A DNA stretch of 64,000 nucleotides. Source: Aestuariibacter sp. A3R04. Its GTDB lineage: Bacteria; Pseudomonadota; Gammaproteobacteria; Enterobacterales; Alteromonadaceae. This document shows, one piece after another, positions 35,063-44,114 of this stretch (position 1 is the first letter of the stretch; each line of letters opens with the position of its first letter). The notes below the pieces were generated by a model. The model worked only from the letters and a program-made list of their open reading frames with translations. It made no database searches and was not told the origin of the DNA. A program made the position numbers and the translations under genes. Where the stretch lies: positions 372,001 to 436,000 of the forward strand of contig NZ_JAHKQR010000003.1 in NCBI RefSeq assembly GCF_018860805.1. The letters are read 5' to 3'.

Positions 35063-36346
35063 GTGGAATTAGTTAATTTAAAAGTAGCATCTGACACCGC
35101 GTCTTTTTCTCAAGCAGTAAAGCGTGGGTTGGGTCAGGAACAGGGCCTTTATTTTCCAACCAGTGTTCCGACACTGGCCAATATTGATGACGTGTTAGCC
35201 ATGCCCTTTGTGGAACGCAGTATTCACGTACTTAAAGCCTTGATTGGTGATGAACTGGGTGACGGCACGTTGGAAAGTATTGTAAAAGACGCGTTTACCT
35301 TTCCAGCACCTGTCGTTAGTGTGAGCGACAACGTGGCGACACTGGAATTGTTCCACGGCCCGACATTGGCGTTCAAAGACTTTGGTGGTCGCTTTATGGC
35401 CCAGTGCCTTTCCCGTATTAGTAATGGTGAACCCATTACTATTCTCACTGCCACCTCGGGCGATACTGGCGCAGCGGTTGCTCACGCTTTCCACGGTATT
35501 GAAAACATCAATGTGGTTATTTTGTTCCCCAAAGGCAAGATAAGCCAGTTGCAGGAAAAGCTGTTTACCACCCTCGGTGACAATATTCACACCGTTGCCA
35601 TCGAAAGTGATTTCGATGCGTGTCAGGCCATGGTGAAGCAGGCGTTTGATGATCCGGACGTGAGAGAAGGGCTGCACCTTAACTCTGCGAACTCTATTAA
35701 TATCAGCCGCTTGCTTGCTCAGGTGTGCTATTACTTTGAAGCCGTGAGTCAACTTAGCGACACCCAGCGCAAGGAATTGGTGGTTTCTGTACCCAGTGGT
35801 AATTTTGGTAACCTTACCGCTGGTATGATAGCCAAGGCCATGGGTTTGCCAATCAAACGCTTTGTAGCGGCGACCAACTTGAATGACACAGTTCCACGCT
35901 ACCTAAAAACGGGTGAGTGGGCTCCGAATCAAACGGTTGCTACTATGTCGAATGCAATGGATGTGAGCCAACCCAATAACTGGCCGCGCATCGAAGCATT
36001 GATCGAACGGGGTTTTCTCGACAAAGCATGTCTTCGCGGTGAGTGCGTAGATGAAGATTACACGCAGATTGCCATGCGTCAACTGGCACAACAAGGTTAC
36101 ACCAGTGAACCACACGCTGCGATTGCTTACCGAGCGGTAAGCCATGATCTGGCTGAAGGTGAGTACGGATTGTTCCTGGGAACTGCTCATCCGGCAAAAT
36201 TCAGAGAAACCGTGGAAAACGTTTTGGGTCAGCCATTGAGCCTGCCTCAACCTCTGGTAGACTGCTCAAGTAAAGAAAGCCAGGCCGTAACATTACCTGC
36301 GAGCTATGATGCACTCAAAGCGCATATGTTCTCAGTATTAAAGTAA
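35063..36346 (+). CDS. thrC: Threonine synthase
   Basis: PLP enzyme of 427 residues that converts phosphohomoserine to threonine. The PLP lysine is in [16 protein letters not shown] near residue 105, followed by [17 protein letters not shown] and [13 protein letters not shown]. It starts with GTG, 10 bases after thrB, and its TAA overlaps the ung ATG by one base. Confidence 0.97.
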   Translation: MELVNLKVASDTASFSQAVKRGLGQEQGLYFPTSVPTLANIDDVLAMPFVERSIHVLKALIGDELGDGTLESIVKDAFTFPAPVVSVSDNVATLELFHGPTLAFKDFGGRFMAQCLSRISNGEPITILTATSGDTGAAVAHAFHGIENINVVILFPKGKISQLQEKLFTTLGDNIHTVAIESDFDACQAMVKQAFDDPDVREGLHLNSANSINISRLLAQVCYYFEAVSQLSDTQRKELVVSVPSGNFGNLTAGMIAKAMGLPIKRFVAATNLNDTVPRYLKTGEWAPNQTVATMSNAMDVSQPNNWPRIEALIERGFLDKACLRGECVDEDYTQIAMRQLAQQGYTSEPHAAIAYRAVSHDLAEGEYGLFLGTAHPAKFRETVENVLGQPLSLPQPLVDCSSKESQAVTLPASYDALKAHMFSVLK

Positions 36347-36993
36347 TGACATGGGGTGATGTGCTGGGCGCGGAAAAGGCCCAGCCCTATTTTAAAGCGT
36401 TGTTGGCAAAGGTAGCGGAAGCCCGTCAGCACGCGGTGGTTTATCCGCCTGAGAAAGATGTTTTTAACGCTTTTGCCCTTACTCCTTTGGCGAGTGTGAA
36501 AGTGGTTATTTTAGGTCAGGATCCTTACCACGGTCCCAATCAGGCGCACGGGCTATGCTTTTCCGTTCCAAAGGGTGTTAAAACACCTCCTTCGCTAAGA
36601 AATATCTACAAAGAGCTGGCTGATGATATTCCTGGCTTTTGCATTCCGGAACACGGCAATTTGTCGCACTGGGCTCGCCAAGGGGTATTGTTGTTAAATA
36701 CAGTGCTGACCGTAGAGCAGGGGAAGGCACATAGCCACGCGCATTTAGGCTGGGAGCGCTTTACCGATGCAGTCGTGCAGGTAATTAACGTTCATACAGA
36801 AAACGCAGTGTTCTTGTTGTGGGGTAGTCATGCCCATAAGAAAGGTGCAAATATAAATCGTCAACGACATTTAGTCCTGAGCGCACCACATCCATCGCCG
36901 TTGTCTGCCCACAGAGGTTTTTTTGGCTGTCATCACTTTAGCCAAACAAATCAATGGTTGCAGGCGCACAACAAAGCAACCATCAACTGGTAA
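36346..36993 (+). CDS. ung: Uracil-DNA glycosylase
   Basis: Base-excision repair enzyme of 215 residues that removes uracil from DNA. The catalytic water-activating motif is [18 protein letters not shown] near residues 58-75, and the DNA-intercalating loop is [13 protein letters not shown] near 180-193. It is coupled to thrC by a TAATG overlap, so it should be co-expressed with threonine synthesis genes. Confidence 0.97.
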   Translation: MTWGDVLGAEKAQPYFKALLAKVAEARQHAVVYPPEKDVFNAFALTPLASVKVVILGQDPYHGPNQAHGLCFSVPKGVKTPPSLRNIYKELADDIPGFCIPEHGNLSHWARQGVLLLNTVLTVEQGKAHSHAHLGWERFTDAVVQVINVHTENAVFLLWGSHAHKKGANINRQRHLVLSAPHPSPLSAHRGFFGCHHFSQTNQWLQAHNKATINW

Positions 36994-37035
36994 CGAGCGC
37001 CCGTACTACAAATGATTTTCTGCTGTCAATAAACA

Positions 37036-37065
37036 AAACGGCCGTCTGAGAGCAGACGGCCGTTT
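37036..37065. terminator. Bidirectional terminator between ung and the DUF3545 gene
   Basis: A perfect 13-bp stem (37036-37048 with 37053-37065) has a 4-base loop, with A/T-rich arms on both sides. It ends six bases before the DUF3545 stop and lies 43 bases past ung. Confidence 0.75.
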
Positions 37066-37070
37066 GTGTA

Positions 37071-37247
37071 TTATCTTTCCATTGTTTCGAGTTCGTATTC
37101 GAACCCGCAATCAATTTCAGCTAGTTCTTTTTCTAATTTGAAGCGGTCTTGAAGGGCTTCTATTTCTCTCCATTTTCTCTTTTTACTTTTCGTTTTAGCC
37201 GGAGTTTCTTCAATATTTAACATCGCAAACAGATCTGACTTATCCAC
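37071..37247 (-). CDS. Small DUF3545 family protein
   Basis: A 58-residue basic/acidic protein starting with GTG, with AGGAG seven bases upstream. It reads MDKSDLFAMLNIEETP, then a Lys/Arg-rich KTKSKKRKWREIEALQDR and an acidic helical tail. The KRKWREIEA core matches the small DUF3545 proteins of Vibrio, Shewanella and Alteromonas; the function is unknown. The charged middle suggests nucleic-acid or ribosome contact, but that is only a guess. It is a single-gene unit bounded by the terminator at 37036-37065. Confidence 0.75.
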   Translation of the reverse strand: MDKSDLFAMLNIEETPAKTKSKKRKWREIEALQDRFKLEKELAEIDCGFEYELETMER

Positions 37248-37408
37248 TAGGATCTCCTTTCGTTTACCACTTAACTCAGTGCCAGAATTGAATGTTTTTC
37301 ATCCTTCAGGCTCTTTTGTATCACAGCCGTCGCAAGAATAAAACAGTAAAATTTACTTTTCATTAACAATTTGTGACAGTTGTATGACACGCTGTGGTTT
37401 TGCCCAGG

Positions 37409-37436
37409 CAAAAACGGCCAGTAAAAACTGGCCGTT
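37409..37436 (-). terminator. Terminator of the tal-pgi unit
   Basis: AACGGCCAGT and ACTGGCCGTT form a perfect 10-bp stem with a 4-base loop, followed on the minus strand by a T-run, about 43 bases past the pgi stop. Confidence 0.85.
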
Positions 37437-37478
37437 AGTCAGATGCACAGTTTTGGCTGCCAGGGCAGCCTTATTTCC

Positions 37479-39128
37479 TCAACTTGGTGCATTGGCGTTC
37501 CTGAAGCGACGAATCAGATGTTGTGTGGATGCGTCGAACGATTCGCTCTCTGCTTTTCCTTGAATCCCATCAAGTACTTGATTACCAAGTACTTTGCCGA
37601 GTTCTACACCCCATTGATCGAAGGAGTTTACTTGCCAGATAACGCCCTGGACAAAGACCTTATGTTCATACATTGCAACCAACGCGCCAAGTGTTTGTGG
37701 CGTGAGAGAATCAAACAATATTGTATTGCTGGGTTTGTTTCCCGGCATGGTTTTGTGTTGTGCCAGTGCGTTGCGTGCGTCCTCGTCCAACCCCTTGTCG
37801 CTGAGGTCGGCATAGCACTCGTCGAAGGTTTTGCCCTGCATTAGCGCTTGCGTCTGGCCAAAGCAGTTTGAAGCGAGCATAGCGTGATGCGTATCGTTCT
37901 GATTTGGCACGTTCAGTGGCAGCATAAAGTCTGCGGGGATCACCGACGTTCCCTGGTGTATCAACTGATGGAAAGAGTGTTGTCCATTGGTACCCTCACT
38001 TCCCCAAATGATTGGACCGGTTTGCCAATCAACGACATCGCCGTTTTGGGTTACTTGTTTGCCGTTGCTTTCCATATCCAACTGCTGTACATACGCAGGC
38101 AAGCCTCTGAGATAGTGGTAATAAGGCAGCATAACGTGAGACTGCGCGTCAAAGAAGTTGCGGTACCAAACGCCCAACACTGCCAGAATAACGGGCAAAT
38201 TGCTCTCAAAAGGTGCATCGCGGAAGTGCTTATCCATGTCGTGGGCACCCTCCAGTAAACCTTTGAAATTGTCAAAGCCAAGGGCCAGAGAAATTGGCAG
38301 ACCGATGGCTGACCAAAGGGAGTAGCGACCGCCAACCCAGTCCCACATGGGGAAAATATTTTCTTCGGCAATACCAAACTCGGTGGCAGCTTTAACGTTC
38401 GATGAAACAGCAACAAAGTGCTTGGCAATATCTTCCTGCTTGCCACCCTGCCCGAGGAACCAGGCTTTAGCTGTAAGGGTGTTCTGAAGTGTCTCCTGAG
38501 TAGAAAAAGACTTGGAAGACATTACTACAAGGGTTTCTTCATGGTCCACAGAGGCGAGTACATCGTGGATATGGCAACCATCGACATTTGCCACAAAGTG
38601 TACTTTGACCGCATGGTGAGTGTGCGGTTTCAGCGCTTCGGTCATGATTTTGGGACCGAGGAAGGAACCGCCAATACCAATGGCGACAATTTGTTTAACG
38701 GCTTTACCGGTATAACCTTTGTGTTCGCCTGAATGTACAGATGCCGTAAAGGCTTTGATTTTCTCAAGGGTGGCAAGTACTTCTGGCATGACGTCTTCGC
38801 CGTCAACCATTACTGGCTCGCCACTGAAGTTGCGAAGTGCGGTGTGCAGTACCGCGCGATTTTCTGTGGTATTTATGGCCTTACCGCCGAACATGGCTTC
38901 ACGATGGTGCTCCACGCCCTGTGCTTTTGCAAGATCAAACAGCGCTGCCATTACTTCGTCGTTGACGCGGTTTTTTGAATAGTCTACAAACAGACCACAG
39001 GCTTCGGCCTGCATTTTCTCTGCTCGGCTGGGATCGGCAGCAAACCAATCTCGCATATGGGCATCTTTGATTTCAGACGCCAGGGCTTGCAATTTCGCCC
39101 AGGCTGGCTGGTGTGTTAAATCAGTCAT
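37479..39128 (-). CDS. pgi: Glucose-6-phosphate isomerase
   Basis: Interconverts glucose 6-phosphate and fructose 6-phosphate; 549 residues, the full family length. Signature blocks are [14 protein letters not shown] near residue 150, the catalytic region [27 protein letters not shown], and the C-terminal [10 protein letters not shown]. It follows the transaldolase gene by 33 bases and is probably transcribed with it. Confidence 0.97.
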   Translation of the reverse strand: MTDLTHQPAWAKLQALASEIKDAHMRDWFAADPSRAEKMQAEACGLFVDYSKNRVNDEVMAALFDLAKAQGVEHHREAMFGGKAINTTENRAVLHTALRNFSGEPVMVDGEDVMPEVLATLEKIKAFTASVHSGEHKGYTGKAVKQIVAIGIGGSFLGPKIMTEALKPHTHHAVKVHFVANVDGCHIHDVLASVDHEETLVVMSSKSFSTQETLQNTLTAKAWFLGQGGKQEDIAKHFVAVSSNVKAATEFGIAEENIFPMWDWVGGRYSLWSAIGLPISLALGFDNFKGLLEGAHDMDKHFRDAPFESNLPVILAVLGVWYRNFFDAQSHVMLPYYHYLRGLPAYVQQLDMESNGKQVTQNGDVVDWQTGPIIWGSEGTNGQHSFHQLIHQGTSVIPADFMLPLNVPNQNDTHHAMLASNCFGQTQALMQGKTFDECYADLSDKGLDEDARNALAQHKTMPGNKPSNTILFDSLTPQTLGALVAMYEHKVFVQGVIWQVNSFDQWGVELGKVLGNQVLDGIQGKAESESFDASTQHLIRRFRNANAPS

Positions 39129-39161
39129 AAGCTTTCCAGTGTTACAAATAAATAGGGTAGA

Positions 39162-40121
39162 TTAGTGGCCCAGTTTTTCTTTGAGCATAACTTCCAGTTT
39201 TTCCTGATCGGCGGCAAAGTTGCGAATACCTTCTGCAAGCTTTTGTGTAGCCATGGCGTCTTCGTTCATGTCCCAACGGAAAGCCACTTCGTCGAGCTTC
39301 GCGCCCGGTGTTGCCGTAGCGCCTTTGTCCTGTAGTTTAACAGGTAATGGAGCAGTCGTATTTTTAAGCTCTTCCAGCAACTGCGGGCTGATGGTCAGTC
39401 TGTCACAGCCTGCCAGTGCCTGAATTTCACCAATATTGCGGAAACTTGCGCCCATCACCACAGTGTCATAACCGTGTTCTTTGTAGTAGTTGTAGATTTG
39501 TGTTACCGAGATAACACCAGGATCTTCATCAGCACTGTATTCTTTTTTGTCGGTATTCGCTTTGTACCAGTCGAGAATACGGCCTACAAACGGAGAAATA
39601 AGGTACACTCCCGCTTCGGCACATGCCCGCGCTTGGGCAAAACTGAACAATAAAGTGAGGTTGCACTGAATGCCACGCTGCTCCAAAATCTCAGCCGCTT
39701 TAATGCCTTCCCATGTAGAGGCAATTTTGATTAGAATACGCGACTTGTCGATGTCTTCATCGTTGTACAGTTCGACCAGGCGTTCGGCTTTTGCGATGGT
39801 GGCTTGCGTATCGAAAGACAAACGGGCGTCAACTTCTGTTGAAATGCGGCCCGGAATCAGTGCAGAGATTTCTTTGCCGATTGTTACAGCGAGTTTGTCA
39901 GACGCATCGATAAGCTGTTGAGCGGGGTCCTGAGACTGTAATTTCGCCCACGCGACAGCATCATCAATATAGCCGGCGTATTCGGGAATGCCCGCGGCTT
40001 TTAGGAGTAATGACGGATTGGTAGTGGCATCTACAGGCTGATACTTTTTTATGGCTTCGATATCGCCCGTGTCTGCTACGACGGTTGTTAATTCGCGCAA
40101 AGCGTCTAATTGATTGCTCAT
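39162..40121 (-). CDS. tal: Transaldolase
   Basis: Pentose-phosphate enzyme of 319 residues moving a dihydroxyacetone unit between sugar phosphates. The N-terminal [12 protein letters not shown] is the family signature. The Schiff-base lysine is in [14 protein letters not shown] near residue 132, and [18 protein letters not shown] follows. Length and sequence fit TalB. It leads a two-gene unit with pgi. Confidence 0.97.
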   Translation of the reverse strand: MSNQLDALRELTTVVADTGDIEAIKKYQPVDATTNPSLLLKAAGIPEYAGYIDDAVAWAKLQSQDPAQQLIDASDKLAVTIGKEISALIPGRISTEVDARLSFDTQATIAKAERLVELYNDEDIDKSRILIKIASTWEGIKAAEILEQRGIQCNLTLLFSFAQARACAEAGVYLISPFVGRILDWYKANTDKKEYSADEDPGVISVTQIYNYYKEHGYDTVVMGASFRNIGEIQALAGCDRLTISPQLLEELKNTTAPLPVKLQDKGATATPGAKLDEVAFRWDMNEDAMATQKLAEGIRNFAADQEKLEVMLKEKLGH

Positions 40122-40368
40122 CGTCTCTCTCTAAATAGGTGACCTAATTAAACGAAAAGCCCACGGAACATAGTCGTTGTGAGCTGACAGATATTGATGG
40201 TTGTGTTTTTCAACGGAACCACAATGTAGGGTTTGTATGTCCGGTCGATTAAACCAGATCGATTTTGGTAATTTTATAACAGACTGGCGGTATAAATAAC
40301 ACCGCTATACGAGATTTTATCCTACTTATGAGGATAATCGTAATATTTTAGATGTAGAGGAACCCGTT

Positions 40369-41142
40369 ATGATCGTGGTGGTATCACCTGCTAAGAATTT
40401 GGATTTTGACACCGAAACGCCGATAAAGACGTTTACCCAGCCAGATTTACTCGATGCCGCCGAAGCATTGGCTAAACGGTGCAAAAAATTATCCCCCGCT
40501 GACCTCTCATCACTGATGAAAATCAGTGATAAGTTAGCCACACTGAACGCCAACCGGTTTGATTCGTTTTCTACCCCGTTTACGCCAGAAAATGCGCGCC
40601 AGGCCATTTACGCGTTTAACGGTGATGTTTACACAGGGTTAGATGCCTATTCACTGAGCGAAGAAGCGCTGGCCTACGGGCAGCGCCATTTGCGCATTTT
40701 GTCAGGTCTTTACGGCTTGCTGAGACCGCTGGATTTAATGCAGCCATATCGCCTGGAAATGGGAACTAAACTCGATAACAGTAGAGGCAAAAACCTCTAC
40801 GAGTACTGGGGTGATGACATTACCCTGGCCCTGAACAAAGCCCTGCAAGCGCAAGGTGACAATGTATTAGTAAACCTGGCGTCAAATGAGTACTTTAAAT
40901 CGGTGAAGCCCAAGGCCCTTGATGCTATGGTAGTGACGCCCCATTTTAAAGATTTGAAAAACGGGCAGTACAAAGTCATCAGCTTTTTTGCTAAAAAAGC
41001 CAGGGGAATGATGGCGCGCTATATTATTCAAAATCAGGTTGATGACGTGGCTGGGTTGAAAGCATTTGACAGTGCGGGATACCGCTTTTGCGAAGAGCAG
41101 AGTACCGATACTGACCTGGTCTTTTTGCGCGACAATCCGTAG
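40369..41142 (+). CDS. yaaA: Peroxide stress protein YaaA
   Basis: DUF328/UPF0246 protein of 257 residues that limits free iron and DNA damage under hydrogen peroxide in E. coli. Visible family blocks are [11 protein letters not shown] at the start, [37 protein letters not shown] and [15 protein letters not shown]. It begins 247 bases upstream-divergent from tal. That gap has small inverted repeats (TATCCT...AGGATA at 40318-40336) but no clear OxyR site. Confidence 0.94.
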   Translation: MIVVVSPAKNLDFDTETPIKTFTQPDLLDAAEALAKRCKKLSPADLSSLMKISDKLATLNANRFDSFSTPFTPENARQAIYAFNGDVYTGLDAYSLSEEALAYGQRHLRILSGLYGLLRPLDLMQPYRLEMGTKLDNSRGKNLYEYWGDDITLALNKALQAQGDNVLVNLASNEYFKSVKPKALDAMVVTPHFKDLKNGQYKVISFFAKKARGMMARYIIQNQVDDVAGLKAFDSAGYRFCEEQSTDTDLVFLRDNP

Positions 41143-41191
41143 TGGTAGTTCTACTGGTTGCGGGTTATCGACGGTTGTATTCTGCGTGCTG

Positions 41192-41206
41192 TTGCAACCG
41201 GTTTTA
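41192..41206. promoter_or_regulatory. Degenerate LacI-type operator before the lacI-family gene
   Basis: TTGCAACCGGTTTTA contains GCAACCGGTT, matching 10 of 12 bases of the operator core seen at 43815 and 44046. It lies 18 bases before the regulator's ATG, suggesting autoregulation. Confidence 0.5.
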
Positions 41207-41223
41207 CAGAAGAAGAATGTAAC

Positions 41224-42249
41224 ATGACGACAATGCGGCGTGTATCGGAAATTGCGGGTGTATCTAAATCCACGGTTTCCAGAGCATTAAAAAACCCTGA
41301 GATGGTGTCAAAGGAAACCAGAGACCGAATCTATGAAGCAGTGCGTGAGGTAGGTTACAAACCCAACGCGTTGGCTCAACACTTTAATTCGGGCAAATCA
41401 AATACCATTGTTGTGTTGGTAACTGATATTACCAATGCGTTTTACTCAAGAATTATCAAAGGCATAGAGCTGGCAGCGCAGCCCTTGGGATACTCTGTTT
41501 TGCTGGGAGATGCCTGCGATGATGAAAACAGGGAAAGAATGTACGCTGACATGCTACACACCAGCAGGGCAGACGGGCTTATCCTTCTGCATCACCGCTT
41601 TCCCTTCGACGCAGATTGGCTACAAACCGGCACAACCAAGCCTATTGTTAGTGTTTGTATCCCGCCTGTGGAGCCCTACAACTATCCTCATATTGTGATT
41701 GATAACTTTGCCGCTAGTCGCGAAGTGGCCCTGCATCTCATTAAACTGGGGCATCGTAAAATTGCAGCCATTGCCGGTCAGGACAACGGGCAAATCACTA
41801 AAGATCGCTTAGGTGGACTAAAAAGAGTGCTGCAAGAACGCGGTATCGCGTTTAACAACGACTGGTTCATTCAGGGAGAGTACAGCAAAGCGTCTGGCGA
41901 AAATGCCGTTGAGCAGCTGATGCAGCAGGATGATCGCCCCACGGCTCTGTATTGTTTTAATGATGATATCGCCATAGGTGCGATGAAAAAACTGAGAAGT
42001 TTGGGTTTGCGGGTGCCTGAAGATGTTTCCGTGGTTGGGTTTGATAATTCGGAATTTGGTGAGTATGTGGATCCGCCACTCACCACTGTCAACCAACCTG
42101 CGTTGGAAATGGGCAAGCGAGGAATGGAGGTACTGTTTGGCCTGATGAATGGCCATGTTGTGGATGATTGTGCCCAGTATAAGCCCTATGAGCTGATTAT
42201 TCGCAATAGCACAGCTATCGCTTGTGAAAACGATAAAAAAAGCGCCTGA
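41224..42249 (+). CDS. LacI-family transcriptional regulator of the GH47/TonB receptor locus
   Basis: Repressor of 341 residues. The N-terminal LacI helix-turn-helix is RRVSEIAGVSKSTVSRALKN (residues 4-23), with hinge YKPNALAQHF. The ligand-binding domain includes VLVTDITNAFYSRIIKGIE, HLIKLGHRKIAAIAG, CFNDDIAIGAMKKL and VVGFDNSEFGEYVDPPLTTV. The longest frame opens with TTG at 41158, but ATG at 41224 directly precedes the HTH. Matching palindromes lie before this gene, before the GH47 gene and before the receptor operon, so it most likely represses all three until a sugar ligand binds. The gene's stop lies inside the GH47 terminator hairpin. Confidence 0.88.
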   Translation: MTTMRRVSEIAGVSKSTVSRALKNPEMVSKETRDRIYEAVREVGYKPNALAQHFNSGKSNTIVVLVTDITNAFYSRIIKGIELAAQPLGYSVLLGDACDDENRERMYADMLHTSRADGLILLHHRFPFDADWLQTGTTKPIVSVCIPPVEPYNYPHIVIDNFAASREVALHLIKLGHRKIAAIAGQDNGQITKDRLGGLKRVLQERGIAFNNDWFIQGEYSKASGENAVEQLMQQDDRPTALYCFNDDIAIGAMKKLRSLGLRVPEDVSVVGFDNSEFGEYVDPPLTTVNQPALEMGKRGMEVLFGLMNGHVVDDCAQYKPYELIIRNSTAIACENDKKSA

Positions 42250-42265
42250 AGAGGAATTCAGGCGC
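42236..42265 (-). terminator. Terminator of the GH47 gene, overlapping the lacI stop
   Basis: GCGCCTGAA and TTCAGGCGC form a perfect 9-bp stem (42242-42265) with a 6-base loop. On the minus strand it is followed by a T-run. It lies 36 bases past the GH47 stop and contains the convergent LacI gene's TGA. Confidence 0.75.
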
Positions 42266-42301
42266 CGGTTAACTATCTTTTATCTTCGCCGTGGACAGAC
42301 C

Positions 42302-43753
42302 TCAGTTGGTCTTGTCATAGCCTAGATAAACAGGGGCTTTTTCCCGGTTAAAGTGTGCACGCTTAAACGTATGGGCTTCAGTGTTGAACACGTAGTCGTC
42401 AAAATCGAAGTGTGCTTTGCCCGCAAATGTCACATAAAAGTATTTGAGCGTTTCGGCATAGAAATACGTTGCCAGATAGTCTTTGGCTTCTTTGGTACGC
42501 ACGTCTTTCACTGAGTTATACGCAACGTCATTCCGGCAGCATGCATTCATGTCAAGCCAGTATTGTTTCACCATGTCCATGTATATGGGCTTATTGGTTA
42601 GTTGCAGTAAATAATAAGCAGACTCAACAATTTCCGGGTTCAATTCCGACTGTGGATATTCTATTTCGTCATTGCCATAGTGATAGCGGGTTGGCAGAAG
42701 TCCGTATTTATTCCACAACCAATGCCAGGTTGCCTGGTTCTTTTCCGCGTTTTCAATATCCCCGGATACAGCCTGTATGGCAGGAAAGAATGCATCGTAT
42801 AACGATACTGAACGCTTCAGCACGTCGCCGGTGTTCATATCCACAATAGTATAAAACCGATGACCTTCAAAGTCGTCTGCAAGGTAACGGTTAATTTTAT
42901 CGATGCTATCGTCCCAGATGGCTTTAATTTCCGGATCGGGGAACAACATCCAGCTTTTATACATATACTCGTAGTACGCATCCACGCCCGCCTGCAGGTG
43001 ATGCCATTTAGTGCCTTCCCACTCGCCCGTTTCAACGTTGATGATTTCGCCGGGTAAGCCTATGTCTGAACGACGACTATAAATCGCTTTGGTGGCCCGT
43101 TTCGCCGCCTGATAATATTTTGGATCCTGGCTGTAATAACTCAAAATACCAAATTCAAACAGGTAGGTAGCAGCTTGCGCAACGTTTACTACATTGCCTT
43201 TACCAACGCCTTTGTCACCTGCGGTTTTGCCAGTGACTAAATTGACAGAGTGGTAGGGAATTCCTGTTGGGGAATTAAACGCAGGCAGAATACGATCGGC
43301 AAAGTCGATGGCTTTTTCCAGGATTTTAGGGTTCTGGGTGTAGTCATACATGGAGAGCAGACCACCTAATATGCGGATGTTAACTTCAAATACCTGCACG
43401 TAGATGTCTTTGTTCCAGTCCATGGATAGGGCATATTGCTCAATTTCATCAGCCTGCTCATCCAATCCCATTACCTTGAGTGAGCTGTAAGCGTCATACG
43501 GCGAAATGCCGAGAGAGTCTTCGTACCAGTTAAACCCCTTTTTGGACAGCGGGAGCAGTACATCGTCCCCCCAGGCATATTGCCTGTAAGCGTTCCAGGA
43601 ACGCAGGGTCTCGGCTTTTACCTGGTCGGCAAGTTCAACATCTGCCAGTGCGGATTGTTGTGATATCTCGCTGGTTTTGGGCGATTCTGTTACACACCCC
43701 GTACACAGGAAGGTTGCAGCGATACTTCCTGCTATCCACTGTTTCATTTTCAT
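42302..43753 (-). CDS. GH47 family alpha-1,2-mannosidase, putative lipoprotein
   Basis: Glycoside hydrolase family 47 protein of 483 residues. The signal segment ends in LCTGC, so it is probably a lipoprotein. The body starts with SWNAYRQYAWGDDVLLPLSK and has the barrel blocks EVNIRILGGLLSMYDYT, GIPYHSVNLVTG, HLQAGVDAYYEYMYKSW and ELNPEIVESAYYLLQ. The closing VFNTEAHTF holds the Thr that binds the catalytic Ca ion in GH47. GH47 enzymes are inverting exo-alpha-1,2-mannosidases best known from eukaryotic N-glycan trimming; bacterial members are less common. It diverges from the TonB receptor and shares operators with it. Confidence 0.87.
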   Translation of the reverse strand: MKMKQWIAGSIAATFLCTGCVTESPKTSEISQQSALADVELADQVKAETLRSWNAYRQYAWGDDVLLPLSKKGFNWYEDSLGISPYDAYSSLKVMGLDEQADEIEQYALSMDWNKDIYVQVFEVNIRILGGLLSMYDYTQNPKILEKAIDFADRILPAFNSPTGIPYHSVNLVTGKTAGDKGVGKGNVVNVAQAATYLFEFGILSYYSQDPKYYQAAKRATKAIYSRRSDIGLPGEIINVETGEWEGTKWHHLQAGVDAYYEYMYKSWMLFPDPEIKAIWDDSIDKINRYLADDFEGHRFYTIVDMNTGDVLKRSVSLYDAFFPAIQAVSGDIENAEKNQATWHWLWNKYGLLPTRYHYGNDEIEYPQSELNPEIVESAYYLLQLTNKPIYMDMVKQYWLDMNACCRNDVAYNSVKDVRTKEAKDYLATYFYAETLKYFYVTFAGKAHFDFDDYVFNTEAHTFKRAHFNREKAPVYLGYDKTN

Positions 43754-43814
43754 AGTTTTACCTTTTTTCTATTAATACATTTGCGAGTGAATCTACCTAC
43801 AAAGTTATCAATTT

Positions 43815-43826
43815 GCAACCGGTTGC
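43815..43826. promoter_or_regulatory. LacI-type operator O1 (GH47 side)
   Basis: GCAACCGGTTGC is a perfect 12-bp palindrome, 62 bases before the GH47 start. A minus-strand TTGACA lies at 43851-43856, so the operator sits just downstream of a possible GH47 promoter whose -10 is weak. Confidence 0.7.
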
Positions 43827-43981
43827 TTTGTGTTTGGAAACACGATGTCATGTCAATAGAATAGGGTCTGGTTTCCATTAGCTGGTTGATTGCTTTGTAT
43901 TTTTTTATACAAAACAACTATTTGTGTGTTTTTGTGGTTATTCTGAGAATGAACTTAGTCAATTTAGATGTTAACTTTTCG

Positions 43982-44010
43982 TTGACATATGATATACGTT
44001 TAAATAAATT
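43982..44010 (+). promoter_or_regulatory. Promoter of the TonB receptor operon
   Basis: TTGACA (43982-43987), a 17-base spacer and TAAATT (44005-44010). An operator begins at the last base of the -10, so repressor binding would block initiation. Confidence 0.65.
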
Positions 44011-44023
44011 GTAATCGATTGCA
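44010..44023. promoter_or_regulatory. LacI-type operator O2 (at transcription start)
   Basis: TGTAATCGATTGCA is a near-perfect palindrome related to O1 and O3, covering the predicted start of the receptor operon. Confidence 0.6.
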
Positions 44024-44044
44024 GTAAGTTTTTTTGCCGGTCTA

Positions 44045-44058
44045 TGCAACCGGTTGCA
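44045..44058. promoter_or_regulatory. LacI-type operator O3
   Basis: TGCAACCGGTTGCA is a perfect 14-bp palindrome, 57 bases before the receptor start and in its predicted 5' leader. Confidence 0.7.
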
Positions 44059-44114
44059 GTGCAAGCTAACTGTTTTAAAGCAACCTCACCGATGGGTACA
44101 ACAGGAACAGAAAA

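Noticed and set aside
35195-35752. 185-codon open frame on the minus strand
   Set aside because: Antisense to thrC in a strongly coding plus-strand operon.
40122-40368. OxyR or other stress operator before yaaA
   Set aside because: Only short inverted repeats (such as GCGGT...ACCGC) are seen; none matches an OxyR pattern well enough to annotate.
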